This document shows, in pieces, positions 24,780 through 35,266 of a DNA stretch of 64,000 nt. The position numbers and the translations under genes were made by a program. Source of the DNA: Ceratothoa steindachneri (Eukaryota > Arthropoda > Malacostraca > Isopoda > Cymothoidae); contig OZ018330.1 in assembly GCA_963969495.1 (NCBI GenBank), positions 53,010,348-53,074,347 of the forward strand, read 5' to 3'. The notes below the pieces were generated by a model. The model ran no database searches, had not been told where the DNA came from, and saw only the letters and a program-made list of their open reading frames with translations. Positions within the stretch are counted from its first letter, which is position 1. Every line of letters begins with the position of its first letter.

Positions 24780-27450
24780 ACTTCAAAGTCGGATGCCCAA
24801 AGTAAATCTATCTTACACAAGAGAGAGTGAATCTGAACATGGTTCAGAAGATATTGGCAGATTTCAGATACCTACTCACTCTTTCCAAAGTACCATTTCG
24901 CTTTTATGGCCTTTTATGTTAATGACAGAACCCATATTAGTTCAAAGATCAACCAAATTTACACCTAGCGTTTTACATGCACAAACTCAATATGAATTAC
25001 ATAAGAAACGGCATGGCGGCTGCAGTACCTCTCCTCTCCTATCCACTCTGCTGCATCTAAATATGAAAATTACTTTGTCTCTGATAATCATTATTATTGA
25101 AATACCTCGTAAATTAACAACACTACAGGAATACAATCAGGTGTGAGCAAAACAATAAGATTTACCTAAATATTTTAATTAAATTTGATCCAGATATGTA
25201 TACTTCTCATTGACCAACATGGCATAGACCCGCAAAAATAACCTCTAAAATATTTCCCCTATGAAGTAAAATAAACTAATTTCAACAATGAACAAGTTAA
25301 TGGAGCTTCCTAAGCACTCAGTTGAAGCCTGTCATACAAATCTTTCTCCCCTATCATGAGTCTATTTGGCTGAAAAGATATAAACATCGATTATTCCAAT
25401 AATTATTACCAAAAGCTATCAATACCCAAGAAGAAGATAGTGCCATGGCATAACTCTATACGGCTATTTTCTCATCATAACACTGTATTATTTGATGGTG
25501 ATCTCAGTGTTATGAGAAGTGAGTCAAAGTAAACATCCACCAATAGGACAGGCTGGAACCTCGAGATCTTATTAAATCTAAACCATACTTCCTGTATTGA
25601 CTTAGATTTTGCAACTCATTATTCACCAAGATCCGCAATAAAGCCCTTGATATTATCTTAAGCATAAACTTTCCTTGTATCCACCACATTATACAATATC
25701 TTTTTATTCCTAGTAATCACGAATCTATACATATCATGATCTCAACCAGTCATATCCAACTTCCGGTTAGTGAAAGAATCATATGCAGTTGCCAATTGGA
25801 AAAGTTACCAAGCCTTACTACTAGATTAAATAGTTGCTTACGTAGAAAATACTACACCTGAAGAAATAGATGAAGAACTAAGCTTTATCACTAATAAAAC
25901 AACTGCTAATCTTCTGGTTATCCCGCGACTACAGTATAAAACAGCCAACCTACACTGGACGCTCAAGATGATGGAACCTAGAGATAAGTACAGTCGAGTT
26001 AACTAATATCTACCTACTATAGAGGCTTAAATAGGTAACTATACCAAAAATTGAGCTGTATTAGTAGAAATATAAAATATCTGATAAACAAGCAAAAAGT
26101 ACCTGTAAAATATAATAATTGAATAACTTAAAATGAAAATGGACTAACGAACATTTTGGCAAACTCTTAGTTAATAGAGGAAAGCCCCCATCATAACCTA
26201 TGAAAATGATTGGTCTAACATATTATCTATTATTCTTGAGGCGAATGAGACATGACTTGGATTCTGAATATGAAATTATAGATCAACTTATTATTACAAA
26301 GGAAAGATCCTATCCCTATAATAATTCTTCTGTCGATCGTCTTATGAAAGGGTGGGGTAAAAACATCTCCCATAACGATTTGAGGGCAACTTAAATACCT
26401 GCAAAGAAAATAGTTCCAGGCTAAATTGGGCTAGCAAAGAATATTTTCTAAAGAAAACACCTAATATACTTCGTTCATTATCATGAACGTTATCCTTATC
26501 TCCAGATACTTTCCAGATCGCTGAAAATTTCTAGAATAATTTTTATACCAATGGCCGCTAAGCCATCTCGTAGGGTCGGGAATTTACATCACATTTCTCT
26601 TTTAGAGTTTGGCAGAAAGATTTAAAAAAATACTCATTGCGGCTTTGCATTCAGTTCTTCCATGACGCTAACAACCTCTATAACTTTCAACAACATTGAT
26701 TTTTTTAGAGGAAGAAGAACGGATACTTCCCTTGCAATTATCGCAGAAAAAAATGGTAAAAGTTGAAAAGGAAAACAAATACGCTGGTTTGCCCCTTAAG
26801 AATGTTTGTAAATCATTCTATAAAGTGTGGTGGTGGTATTGTTGGTAAAAAATTCCAGATTTTCCAACTTGACTGAATTGGATTTTGCAAAAAATCCTTT
26901 GTGATTACAGCTAAGACCGATGTTTCAAAATTGCGTTGCAAAAACATTATGAGTCAGAATTTGAATTGACAGCAAGAGTTTCTCAGGAGGAAGTTTAGCC
27001 CATTATTATAATTGATTTATTCTATTGATTTTACAACCCCTCTACTCGGAACCTAATCATTTATTTCGTTTGCAGACGATGTATTTGTTGTGTCTACTTG
27101 CAGGTGAGAGAGATTCATGGCTCTAGTGACTCCCAGAGAAGTAATTTAAATCAAACGCTGTATCCATCCAGGTGGGGACTAGAGGGCTATTCAAAAAGAG
27201 TTATGTAATAATATAGAATATATACGAGTATAAAACATTTTTTTAAACCTTTGCGATCGAATGTATGTTATATGGTACATGTCTAAAGTACAGGTTAATC
27301 TCGAAAATAATCATTAAATTAGGTATTATACCTTAGCTGACGTCCACTATCTTACTTCATGGTAATAGATTGACCAGACCACAGATTGAATTCCATTTTA
27401 TAAAGATGACCCAAAGATAGACAAACAAAGAGACAAAATAATGACTTAAC
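24780..27450 (+). mobile_element. Second decayed non-LTR retrotransposon (LINE)
   Basis: Endonuclease traces at about 25590-25800 (FATHYSPRSAIKPLILS, then degraded SDHESIHI-like words). Linker at 26200-26400. Reverse transcriptase runs from about 26540: PMAAKPSRRVGNLHHISLLE corresponds to the LxPKPGKP...YRPISLLE block. It continues with FRGRRTDTSLAIIAEK (about 26700) and VCKSFYKVWW (about 26810; SKAFDKVW block). ELTARVSQEEV follows (about 26970), then FADDVFVVST with the catalytic FADD at 27069-27080. Post-RT traces include EGYSKRVM (about 27190) and AQVNLENNHKI-like words to about 27450. Several frameshifts and stops make it inactive. The start is a guess, since the region before 25500 is only weakly like a LINE. 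This is a different lineage from the LINE at 16.5-19.5 kb, judging from the GRRTDTSLAI and RRMTDTVLGL blocks. Confidence 0.75.
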
Positions 27451-28170
27451 AAAATGCACCAGAGCTCGAAACAAATTGCACAAATTCCCTAAAAGTTCAT
27501 AAAAATATATTTTACTAATGAAATACATATAGTTTAAATAATTATGATACTGATGTGAGTTAGGGGCAATATAAAATGAATATTTATTTAGAAAATTAGT
27601 TACAAGGAGTTATAATTTAGTAATTCACCACTCTCGTCAAAAGCACCCTATTTATTTTAACACATAGCCAAAAACACCTTCAAGTGCACCTTTAACCCCA
27701 AACCAGAGTAATAACAGAAGCCAACCCTTATCAAAGAAATCTCCCAATTTCAACTAACCCTAAGAAATCGTCTGTCCAAGCCATCTTTTCCAGAACATTC
27801 TCATCTAATAACTGCTTCAATATATAGACCAGTAGTTTTATCAACATATTGTATATATTAATATTTGAACTAGGATTTTTTTTAATTTTCAAAATTCTAC
27901 ATTGTGATTAATTAATTTGCTATATCTATGTTTAAAATATTGTACAAAAGGTTTGATTCTACTTGCCTTTCATCCCTCCAGCTGTACTAAAGAAGATTGC
28001 CTGAATCTCTCTTGACTAGTCTTTGAATAAAATTTTCAATTTATACTGTGTTTATATTCCCGTTGCTCTAATTGATATTGAATTAAATATTTTGGAGATA
28101 GAAATGATGCCTTGTACTAATTATCTCAATGTAGGATATTAATGGATCACACATGACTCCTTGAAGGATA
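27451..28170. other. No gene seen
   Basis: Strongly AT-rich unique sequence between the LINE and the large inverted repeat. Confidence 0.5.
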
Positions 28171-29066
28171 AACTACAGAAACTAAAATACATAGAAAGGA
28201 GAGATAATGTTAATAAATAGCAATTAGAAGCTGTAGATAATAAGAAAAAAATTCCCGAGAGAAAACAAAGAATTTGTAAAGATCCTTTTAGAACTGACAT
28301 TACTGAAAAGTCTATTTTTTACTTAAAATTCTTATTATTACAAGGCAAGTAAAGTTCATTTTGAATGAAAGGCTTGTACATCTCTGTCAGAAACTTTAAA
28401 AAGAACCCGAAGAAAGTAAAGATGCAGGAAGTGAAAAGATATATCCAACTTCATAGCACGGGACAGTGAATATTCTATTCGTAGCCTGCATAGGAATAGA
28501 GCAGATACCCCAATATTTTGAAATTGTATCGTCTATTTCTAATTGTTATCTAATATTTAGATGTCATGTTCCCTGGATTTGATATAAAATAAAATGCTAT
28601 GCAAAATGTTTTCTTTTCACAGAAAGTTTTAGTTAAATTTAGGGATGACAAACTGGCAGAAAAATAATAAAAAAGTAATTAATTGAATAGAATATTGAAA
28701 GGTTGCAGACTGTATTTTCTGAATTCTGATAAAATGTTAGATGTTTTAACGATCTAGCCATTAAAATTCATAGATTGTGAGAACTTTCTACTGCAAAATA
28801 CTTTAAGAATAGCTTGCAATAAAATAGCCTTGAAACCATTTTGGTAATCCCATTCAACTGGTATCAAATCTTTCATTAAAAAATAAATTTACTTGTAAAA
28901 AGAAGAATTTAAGTAAAAAATAGACTTTTCAGTAATGTGAGTTCTAAAGGGATCCTTACAAATTCCTTGTTTTATCCCGTCTATTATTTTCCTATCATCT
29001 ACAGTTTCTAATTGAAATTTATTAACATTATCTTTCCTTTCTATTATTTTAATTTCTGTAGTTAAC
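28171..29066. repeat. Large inverted repeat, ~200-bp arms, ~490-bp spacer
   Basis: The left arm (28171-28379) and right arm (about 28863-29066) are imperfect reverse complements. Shared words in one orientation include AACTACAGAAA, GATAATGTTAATAAAT, CAATTAGAA.CTGTAGAT, TTTGTAA.GATCC and ATTACTGAAAAGTCTA. Read from the right arm on the minus strand, the arm is an open frame for about 50 residues (RKDNVNKFQLETVDDRK, then GICKDPFRTHITEKSIFYL). The left arm has the same frame with a stop. No domain is recognised. It could be the long terminal repeats of a foldback element or an inverted duplication of an old coding fragment. Confidence 0.85.
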
Positions 29067-29462
29067 TTACTAAAATTAGGTATAGTAGTTAATAAGAGAA
29101 AAAGAAAAAAAAACGATAAACCAAGAGTGAAGCCCCAAAAATCTACTCTACCTATGAGTACAATTCATACTCCCTTTGTCTTTACGGGATTTAAATTTTA
29201 AGTAGAGCAATCACAAGTTCTTAAAAAAACATTGAAAAAAACTTTTAAAGAGCACTTTAAGGCAAACTTAGAAATTTTACGAGCATTTAAACTAGTAGAG
29301 AGTTATTTTTCTAATAAGTTTGTCCACATTGATTTGATACCTTAGCTTTAAAATGATTTTATCGGATATAAGACAAAACATTAATGCCAAAGTAATATCA
29401 TAAATATATCTTTAATCGCTAATCTTTCATTCTGATTAAACTGAATGGCAAAGAGTTAATTA
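29067..29462. other. No gene seen
   Basis: AT-rich gap between the inverted repeat and the left terminus of the candidate transposon. Confidence 0.5.
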
Positions 29463-31899
29463 ATAACACTGTCCAACAATGATTTTGCTACAGAAATGAG
29501 AAAGTAGTTTTCCATTGTAGTTTATTGTGCGGATTAAGAAAATGACCTTTATTTTCATGAATTGACTTCATTTTTTTTGTAATCTGTACATTTATTTTTT
29601 ATTAATATTAGATTATTCAGTATATAGAGGTATAAAATATTTGTTATTATTTTTATTTTAGATAACAAAAAGTACAAAGATGAGTGGAAACAAAAAGCTT
29701 ATTTATCCAAAGAAATTAATAAGTCCTTTTAATACATTTCAGAATGTGGTATTATAAAAATATATTTAACAAAATAATGAAGATTTAAGATCTTTCAAAA
29801 TTGCTAAAATCTATACAATATTCATATATTTTTAGAATATTTTTGGCTTCTTTTTGTGTACAACATCTTGTTTTCTCTGTGAAGGGTCTGGAAGAAGTCA
29901 ACAAGCTTTGAAGGATTCCATTTTCCTTTATAACTTTTTTTTATAGTAGCAATATCTTGGTGGAATCTTTCACCATGCTCATCGCTGACATCTGCTGGAT
30001 TCTCTGGAAAGGAAGACAGATGAGAATGCAAAAATGCACCTTTAGTGACATACTACATCCCAACTCATTATAAGACCTAATCAAATTGCTGAACAAGAAT
30101 GTGGTAATTTTCTGATTTGTGCCTTCCAAAGAGACCATTACATACACCTTTGAAACTATGCCAGGCCTCAAATTCTGGCTTGCTCAATTTTGCCTCAAAC
30201 TCACTATCTACCAGAAGTTGTCGAAACTGAGGCCCAACAAAGATTCCTTCTTTAATTTCAGCATCACTAATCCTAGGAAATTTTGTTTTTAAATATAAGA
30301 AGGATGGCTGGTCATGCTTTAAGGATTTCACAAATCGTTTCATTAAACCTAATTATATGTGAAGTGGTGGCAAAATTATGTTTTCCTTAGGAACCAATGG
30401 TTCACGTATGACATTATGACAACCTACTTTTGTCTCTTCTCTTAAAGGCCATTCTGAGCGTATGTAATGTTCTCCTCGAGCTCTAATTTCCCACTGGCAC
30501 AAAAAAATACATAAATTTTGTGAAGCCAGACTGCAAGCCATTTAAAATGGCTACTACATTTAAGGTCAGCACAAATCAACCATTTATGTTCACTGTATTT
30601 AATGCTTTTTAAAATGAAATCTAAATTCTCATAAGTTTCTTTCAAAACAACAGAGTGAGCTACTAGTATCGATGGTAGTGTATTTCCATTATGCAGAAGC
30701 ACGGCTTTACTACTATATAAAGAAGCGTCAATGAAAATCTCCATTGACTGGGTTCATAATGTATATCTAATTCTTCAAAGAGACGTGGAATATTATTACA
30801 GTAGCCTAAATTGTTGTCAATGAAAGTTGTCTTGTAAATTGTTTGATCGAATGAGAAACTTAGTAATTCGAACATCTTCTGCTACTAAATTTCTTTCTTT
30901 AAGTTTAGAGGCCAGTAATTCACTCTGTTGCTTTGTTAAGTTTAGATCTCTTACAAGATCATCTAGATCAAGTTGTGAGAAAGGTTTTGGAGTAGTATCA
31001 ACAGTTTCAGGAACATAAATTCAGTTTTTGGTTCGCATGATTCCATATCTGATTGAGCAGAGTTAGACAAAACAATTTCTGCAGGTGGTCCAGGTACTCG
31101 AATGTCTTTTGAGTGACGTATAGGCTGAATAACAGATCTAAGGTTGGGATATACCACAGCTGAAGCGCGCTTCGTTGTTTTACCTAACAAGTATGGAAAT
31201 TATATGCATAAAATTTAAAGTTATGTACATATATGTGACTACAATAAAGTGGTTCTAAACTTAATTAATTTTATATATTAAAAAATAATATTACAGTTTA
31301 CTACTTCAAAATATAGATACAGTGGACAATAAACAATTACTTAATTTGTATGTCTACCAAACAGACATAGCAGTCAGTGGCATAATCTTAGGGCTCTCGC
31401 TATACCATTGGAACACCAAATTGAAGTCTTTTCATTTTCCTTTAGACCTTTTTGATATGGAATTAAAGCATTTCGTGCAACAGATATGTGGTGCCCATGG
31501 TTTATCTTAGTCACCAATTTTAAATCCAAAATACAAATTATATAGTTTTTTCACTATAGAAGAAAAATTTCTTTGATTTTTTTTCAATGTTACTGAACCA
31601 CATATGTAGAAGAATTTATCTGGGCTATTTTTATACTGTCCTCTTTGCATTTTACTTAAAATTGTTGCTTTTATTTAAAATTTTATTTAGTTAAATAACC
31701 TGAAAATAAGAAACAAGAGAATGAAATTCGTTAAAATCTTCAAAATTTAACAAAAATAGTAATTGGCAACTAACAAAACCTTGAGTCATTTCGCTAAAAA
31801 TGACTTCCATTTTTTAAATCTACAGATAAAACTACATTAAAAAATGTTATTCACATCTTTGTAGTAGACAAAAAGTTAAATTTTGTTAGACAGTGTTAT
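29463..31899 (-). mobile_element. Candidate DNA transposon of unassigned family (copy 2)
   Basis: A 17-bp inverted repeat, ATAACACTGTCYAACAA with 16 of 17 bases identical, lies at 29463-29479 and 31883-31899. It brackets the 1.8-kb coding remnant described separately, with about 340 bp and 230 bp of non-coding sequence inside each end. Total length is 2437 bp. The termini sit at comparable distances from the two ends of the coding region, as expected for a transposon. Flanks do not show an obvious direct duplication (TTAATTA on the left, CAGTCAT on the right), so target-site behaviour is unresolved. If the outer ATAA is excluded the termini begin CACTG. Confidence 0.6.
29822..31650 (-). pseudogene. 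Transposase-like protein of unnamed family, frameshifted (copy 2)
   Basis: Not a family I can name. From memory, similar proteins recur as multi-copy uncharacterised entries in arthropod and cnidarian gene sets. Protein order from 31650: start MQRGQYKNSPDKFFYICGS with CxxC-type cysteines, then KPWAPHICCTKC, CYVCL, and YPNLRSVIQPIRHSKDIRVP (31160). Next are IFIDASLYSSKAVLLHNGN (about 30735), ICADLK (about 30570), CQWEIRARGEHYIRSEWPLR (30490), PLVPKENIILPPLHI, GIFVGPQFRQLLVDSEF (30230) and GERFHQDIATI (about 29955). Candidate catalytic acids are the D of FIDAS, the D of CADLK and the E of GERFHQD. Zinc-binding cysteines lie N-terminally and after the second D. At least four frame changes. A 175-bp segment at 31183-31357, GT...AG on this strand, separates CYVCL from the next block and may be an intron. 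The order matches copy 1 at 37003-38668 block for block. Confidence 0.8.
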
Positions 31900-32981
31900 C
31901 AGTCATAGATATTCACTATATCTTTATTAAGCTCACTTAATACCCATGTTCTTTGTTGATTTTAAAATAGTATGGAGGGTTTTTTATAAAGTCCCTTCGA
32001 AAAATTAGTTATAATTCCTAGTCAGATAAGTAGAAGTGACCTGGTTGGTAACCACTGGTAAACAAAAGTAGGGGTTCACTATTAGAACAAATTACTGTCA
32101 CTTTAAGTGAAATTCATCATTTCAGGTCGTAATGTCATCAGTTTTGGGGGCGCGCTTTTGATTCTGTTCCTAACTTGGACTAGTTTGTTGAGGACATCCA
32201 AAAGATTAGTCAAGTTTAAAGGTAAATTGACTTGATTGTGCGTACTAGTAGTGAAAAGAGACGACTATCGAGAAATTTCAATATGAGTGAATAATCAATA
32301 TTCAGCAATTCTTTGCCCAAAGAAGATTATTGTGAACAAAATTTTGGAACAAAATATTATCTGAAATAGCAAGTTGCACGTATTTAAGTAAACTTATATT
32401 AGACCAATCTTATTCTTGGTATCCAATGAAGTTTGGCACTAAATTTCTGCTCAACTTTAGGATGGAGAGCCTAGATTTCCTGTTAAACAGAAAACCTAAA
32501 TTAAAACTCTATCACTTACACGATTTTGTAAGATTCCTAAGTTCCATAAATTAAAAAGGACCCTCGTTTCCTGGAAATGCGAGGCAATCCTTGAACAAGC
32601 ATAAATGGGATTCATTGGTAGAGCGCTGATAATAATCAATAAAGCTGAAAACGGTAAGAAAATACGAAAAAAAACAAACCAAAGCAAATAACTAAATGAA
32701 ACCAGAATTTGAGGCAGGTCTGTTTTCAAGCCTGAGGAATAAGTCCGTTGATAGCTATTTTAAAGCAACCGAGAGCAAAGTGGGGCTGAATTTGGGTCCT
32801 CTTTGGGCAGTTAGATGTGAAAACAGAACTGAACACCAAACATTTGGAACCGGAGAGCTGAGTTTAGGCCAGGCCAAACAACAGCCAAAGGACCCCAAAC
32901 AACGACAAATATACAGTTTTAATTGAAAAAAATAAGGTAGCTTATTAAGAGGGGAATAAAACAAGGTTAACAGACCTACAT
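31900..32981. other. No gene seen
   Basis: AT-rich. The frames at 32496-32988 on both strands overlap each other and show no recognised domain. Confidence 0.5.
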
Positions 32982-33263
32982 AAGTCACGTGCTCTCATTT
33001 ATTCTGACTTAAGGCCTTATGAGAATATGACCTTACGACCTTCAAAACTTTCAATGATTCCAGAACAAACATTGGGAAAACTGTGGCAATTATATCATTC
33101 GGAAGAGAATGCAAAAAAACATAAGGATTTTAAATTTCATTAGAATTGGTCGAATAGTTACGATTATATTGCCATAAAACTCATTGAAAAGTAAAATGGT
33201 TACATCCGACCGACCGACCTAGTGACCGCCATAGTAACTAATAGATTCGCGCGCACAGGACTC
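32982..33263 (+). repeat. Dispersed repeat family, member 3
   Basis: Starts AAGTCACGTGCTCTCATTTA, contains CAATTATATCATTCGGAA, AAACATAAGGATTTTAAATT and GAATTGGTCGAATAGTTACG, and ends with GACCGACCGACCTA and GATTCGCGCGCACAGGACTC. It has the single-block layout of member 1 and is in the orientation of member 2. Confidence 0.75.
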
Positions 33264-33919
33264 TAAAATACCGCAAATGTTTAGTCTACTAAAAAGTCTA
33301 TTATAAATTTACGATGAGTAGCTAATTAGCATTAAGACACGGTATGTATGTCAGTATTTAATTAATTTTAGGGTGTATTAAATGATTAATTATATATTTT
33401 TAGGTAGCAAACAAGAATAGGCCCCTATGGTCCTTTTTGAGGTCGATTTCTCCCCATTTTCTAATAAAAAAATACGTAAATTTTATTTGAATTACAACTT
33501 CAAAGAGACCTATATATCCTAGGGTAGAAATCATCTGGACGAGGGACGTGCCTTCCAGACCCCAGCACCTTGAGAGAAACAGGTGTTCTCTTTCGGATTG
33601 TCTTCTGCATCTGTTTGAAATCTCCCACTATCTTTTCTGGGACTGGCTAGACCGAACAAAGGGTGAAAGATGGCGTTAAACTAAACTAACAATTTTGATA
33701 ATTAAAAGTTTTCATTTATCAAAGATGTTTCCTGGAAATTGGAGAAAAGTATCTCGAGTCTTTTTCTAAGTTGATACAAGACCAAAGTTACTTAAAAGGG
33801 ACAAACTTTAATTAAGGATTTAATTTAATTTTGTTCCTTGTATTAAATTAGAAAAAGGCCCATATTATTATTATATAATTTTCCCGAGCCTACCAATAAA
33901 TTGATATATTGCTACAATC
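33264..33919. other. No gene seen
   Basis: AT-rich DNA with a less AT-rich stretch near 33520-33660. Nothing recognised. Confidence 0.5.
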
Positions 33920-34255
33920 CAGTAATATATCCAGTATATGCAGTAATATATCCAGTATATGCAGTAATATATCCAGTATATGCAGTAATATATCCAGTAT
34001 ATGCAGTAATATATCCAGTATATGCAGTAATATATCCAGTATATTCAGTAATATATCCAGTATATGCAGTAATATATCCAGTATATGCAGTATTATATTC
34101 AGTATATGAAGTAATATATCCGGTATATGCAGTAATATATCCAGTATATTCAGTAATATATCCAGTATATGCAGTAATATATCCAGTATATGCAGTATTA
34201 TATCCAGTATATGAAGTAATATATCCGGTATATGCAGTAATATATCCAGTAGTAT
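33920..34255. repeat. 21-bp minisatellite, 16 units
   Basis: Unit CAGTAATATATCCAGTATATG (21 bp), with variants in which A changes to T (TATATTC) or ATCC changes to ATCCGG. 336 bp equals 16 units. Because 21 is a multiple of three and the unit has no stop in several frames, long open frames appear on both strands (for example 33901-34257 plus, repeating IYPVYAV; 33890-34336 minus, repeating ILDILLH). These are not taken as genes. Confidence 0.97.
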
Positions 34256-34299
34256 AATAAAAAAAATTAAATGCATAAAGTATGGTAATGAACTTCCCC

Positions 34300-35190
34300 A
34301 AGCATTGCCAGGGTATTTGCATTTGCATGATTGCAACTTAATGCACTGTGTAATGGCGGTTACCCGATATAGGCTGCGGCCTACATTAAGTCTTGAGACT
34401 GATGATCACACGGCCCCCAAAGCTCTCTTTCAGCCAATCTTGCTGGAATCAAAACTCCCCCCCCCCATAAGCGACTGGAACATGGTCTGCCGCTCCCTCT
34501 TGAAGGCTTTGAGGACCTCAACATACCCCTCCTTGGTGACTCTCGCCCCAGATTCCTCGAAGAAGAATGTTCCGATTATGCCTCTGGCTAAGATTGCAGT
34601 CCATACCGTGCACTTAGGGGAGTGTAGGGGCTTGGTGGCTACCTTATTTGATCTGCAGGTCCCCCAGAAGACATTTGTCTTCGAGTTTACCTTTCCTTCA
34701 AGATGGAAGTGAGCTTCATCTGAGGTCCAGAGGAGGTTAAGGAAAGTTGGGGTTTCCTGAATCTTGACTGCCATAGCCTTTACATCCATTACTAGCACTC
34801 TCTCGCAAGTCTCACGGGATATACCGAGGGACTGACTTCGATTGACTCTCGACCAGCTCAGCTGTACGCTTTCTGGGGCGTCCTGAATGGCTTAAAACGG
34901 TTGTCACTGGCTGCATTGAGGTTCTCCACTGTCCCACAGTTCTCGAAGTGGTCCACCCAGTCCTCAATTCCGCTCTTGGAGGGGGCTTTTTCAAGTGTCC
35001 TTCACTTTCTTGAACGAGCCTGTCTTGCAGTAATGTTTGACGCAGTATAGTCTTTGCTGGAGCTCCCATTGAGATCTAGTTGTGTTCACAGGCGTTGCTT
35101 CTGTCATGTCCTGCAAGGTAAGGATGATTAGTGAATGAATGAAGGATATATCACAAAAAGTGTGTGCAGGCCCCTTTTTGGGAGGTGACC

Positions 35191-35193
<3 letters not shown>
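34300..35193 (-). mobile_element. Mariner/Tc1-like transposon relic
   Basis: The right end, reverse-complemented, reads CAGGGTCACCTCCCAAAAAG directly after (TA)n, a typical terminus. Minus-strand transposase order: LQDRLVQESEGHLKK (about 35030), TVGQWRTSMQPVTTVLSHSG followed by RPRKRTAELVES (about 34930-34830; N-terminal DNA-binding part). The DDE part comes next: LLWTSDEAHFHLEGKVNSK (about 34730, with the first catalytic Asp in TSDE), NVFWGTCRSNKVATKPLHSP, KCTVWTAILARGIIGTFFFE (about 34600). FQQDWLKESFGGRVIISLKT (about 34400) holds the second Asp in another frame. The stretch between FQQD and WLKESFGG is deleted, and the left terminus is not recognisable. Dead copy, and a different subfamily from the other mariners in the window. 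Confidence 0.85.

Positions 35194-35264
<71 letters not shown>
35194..35264. repeat. (TA)n microsatellite
   Basis: 71 bp of TA starting right at the terminus of the mariner relic. Confidence 0.97.
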
Positions 35265-35266
<2 letters not shown>

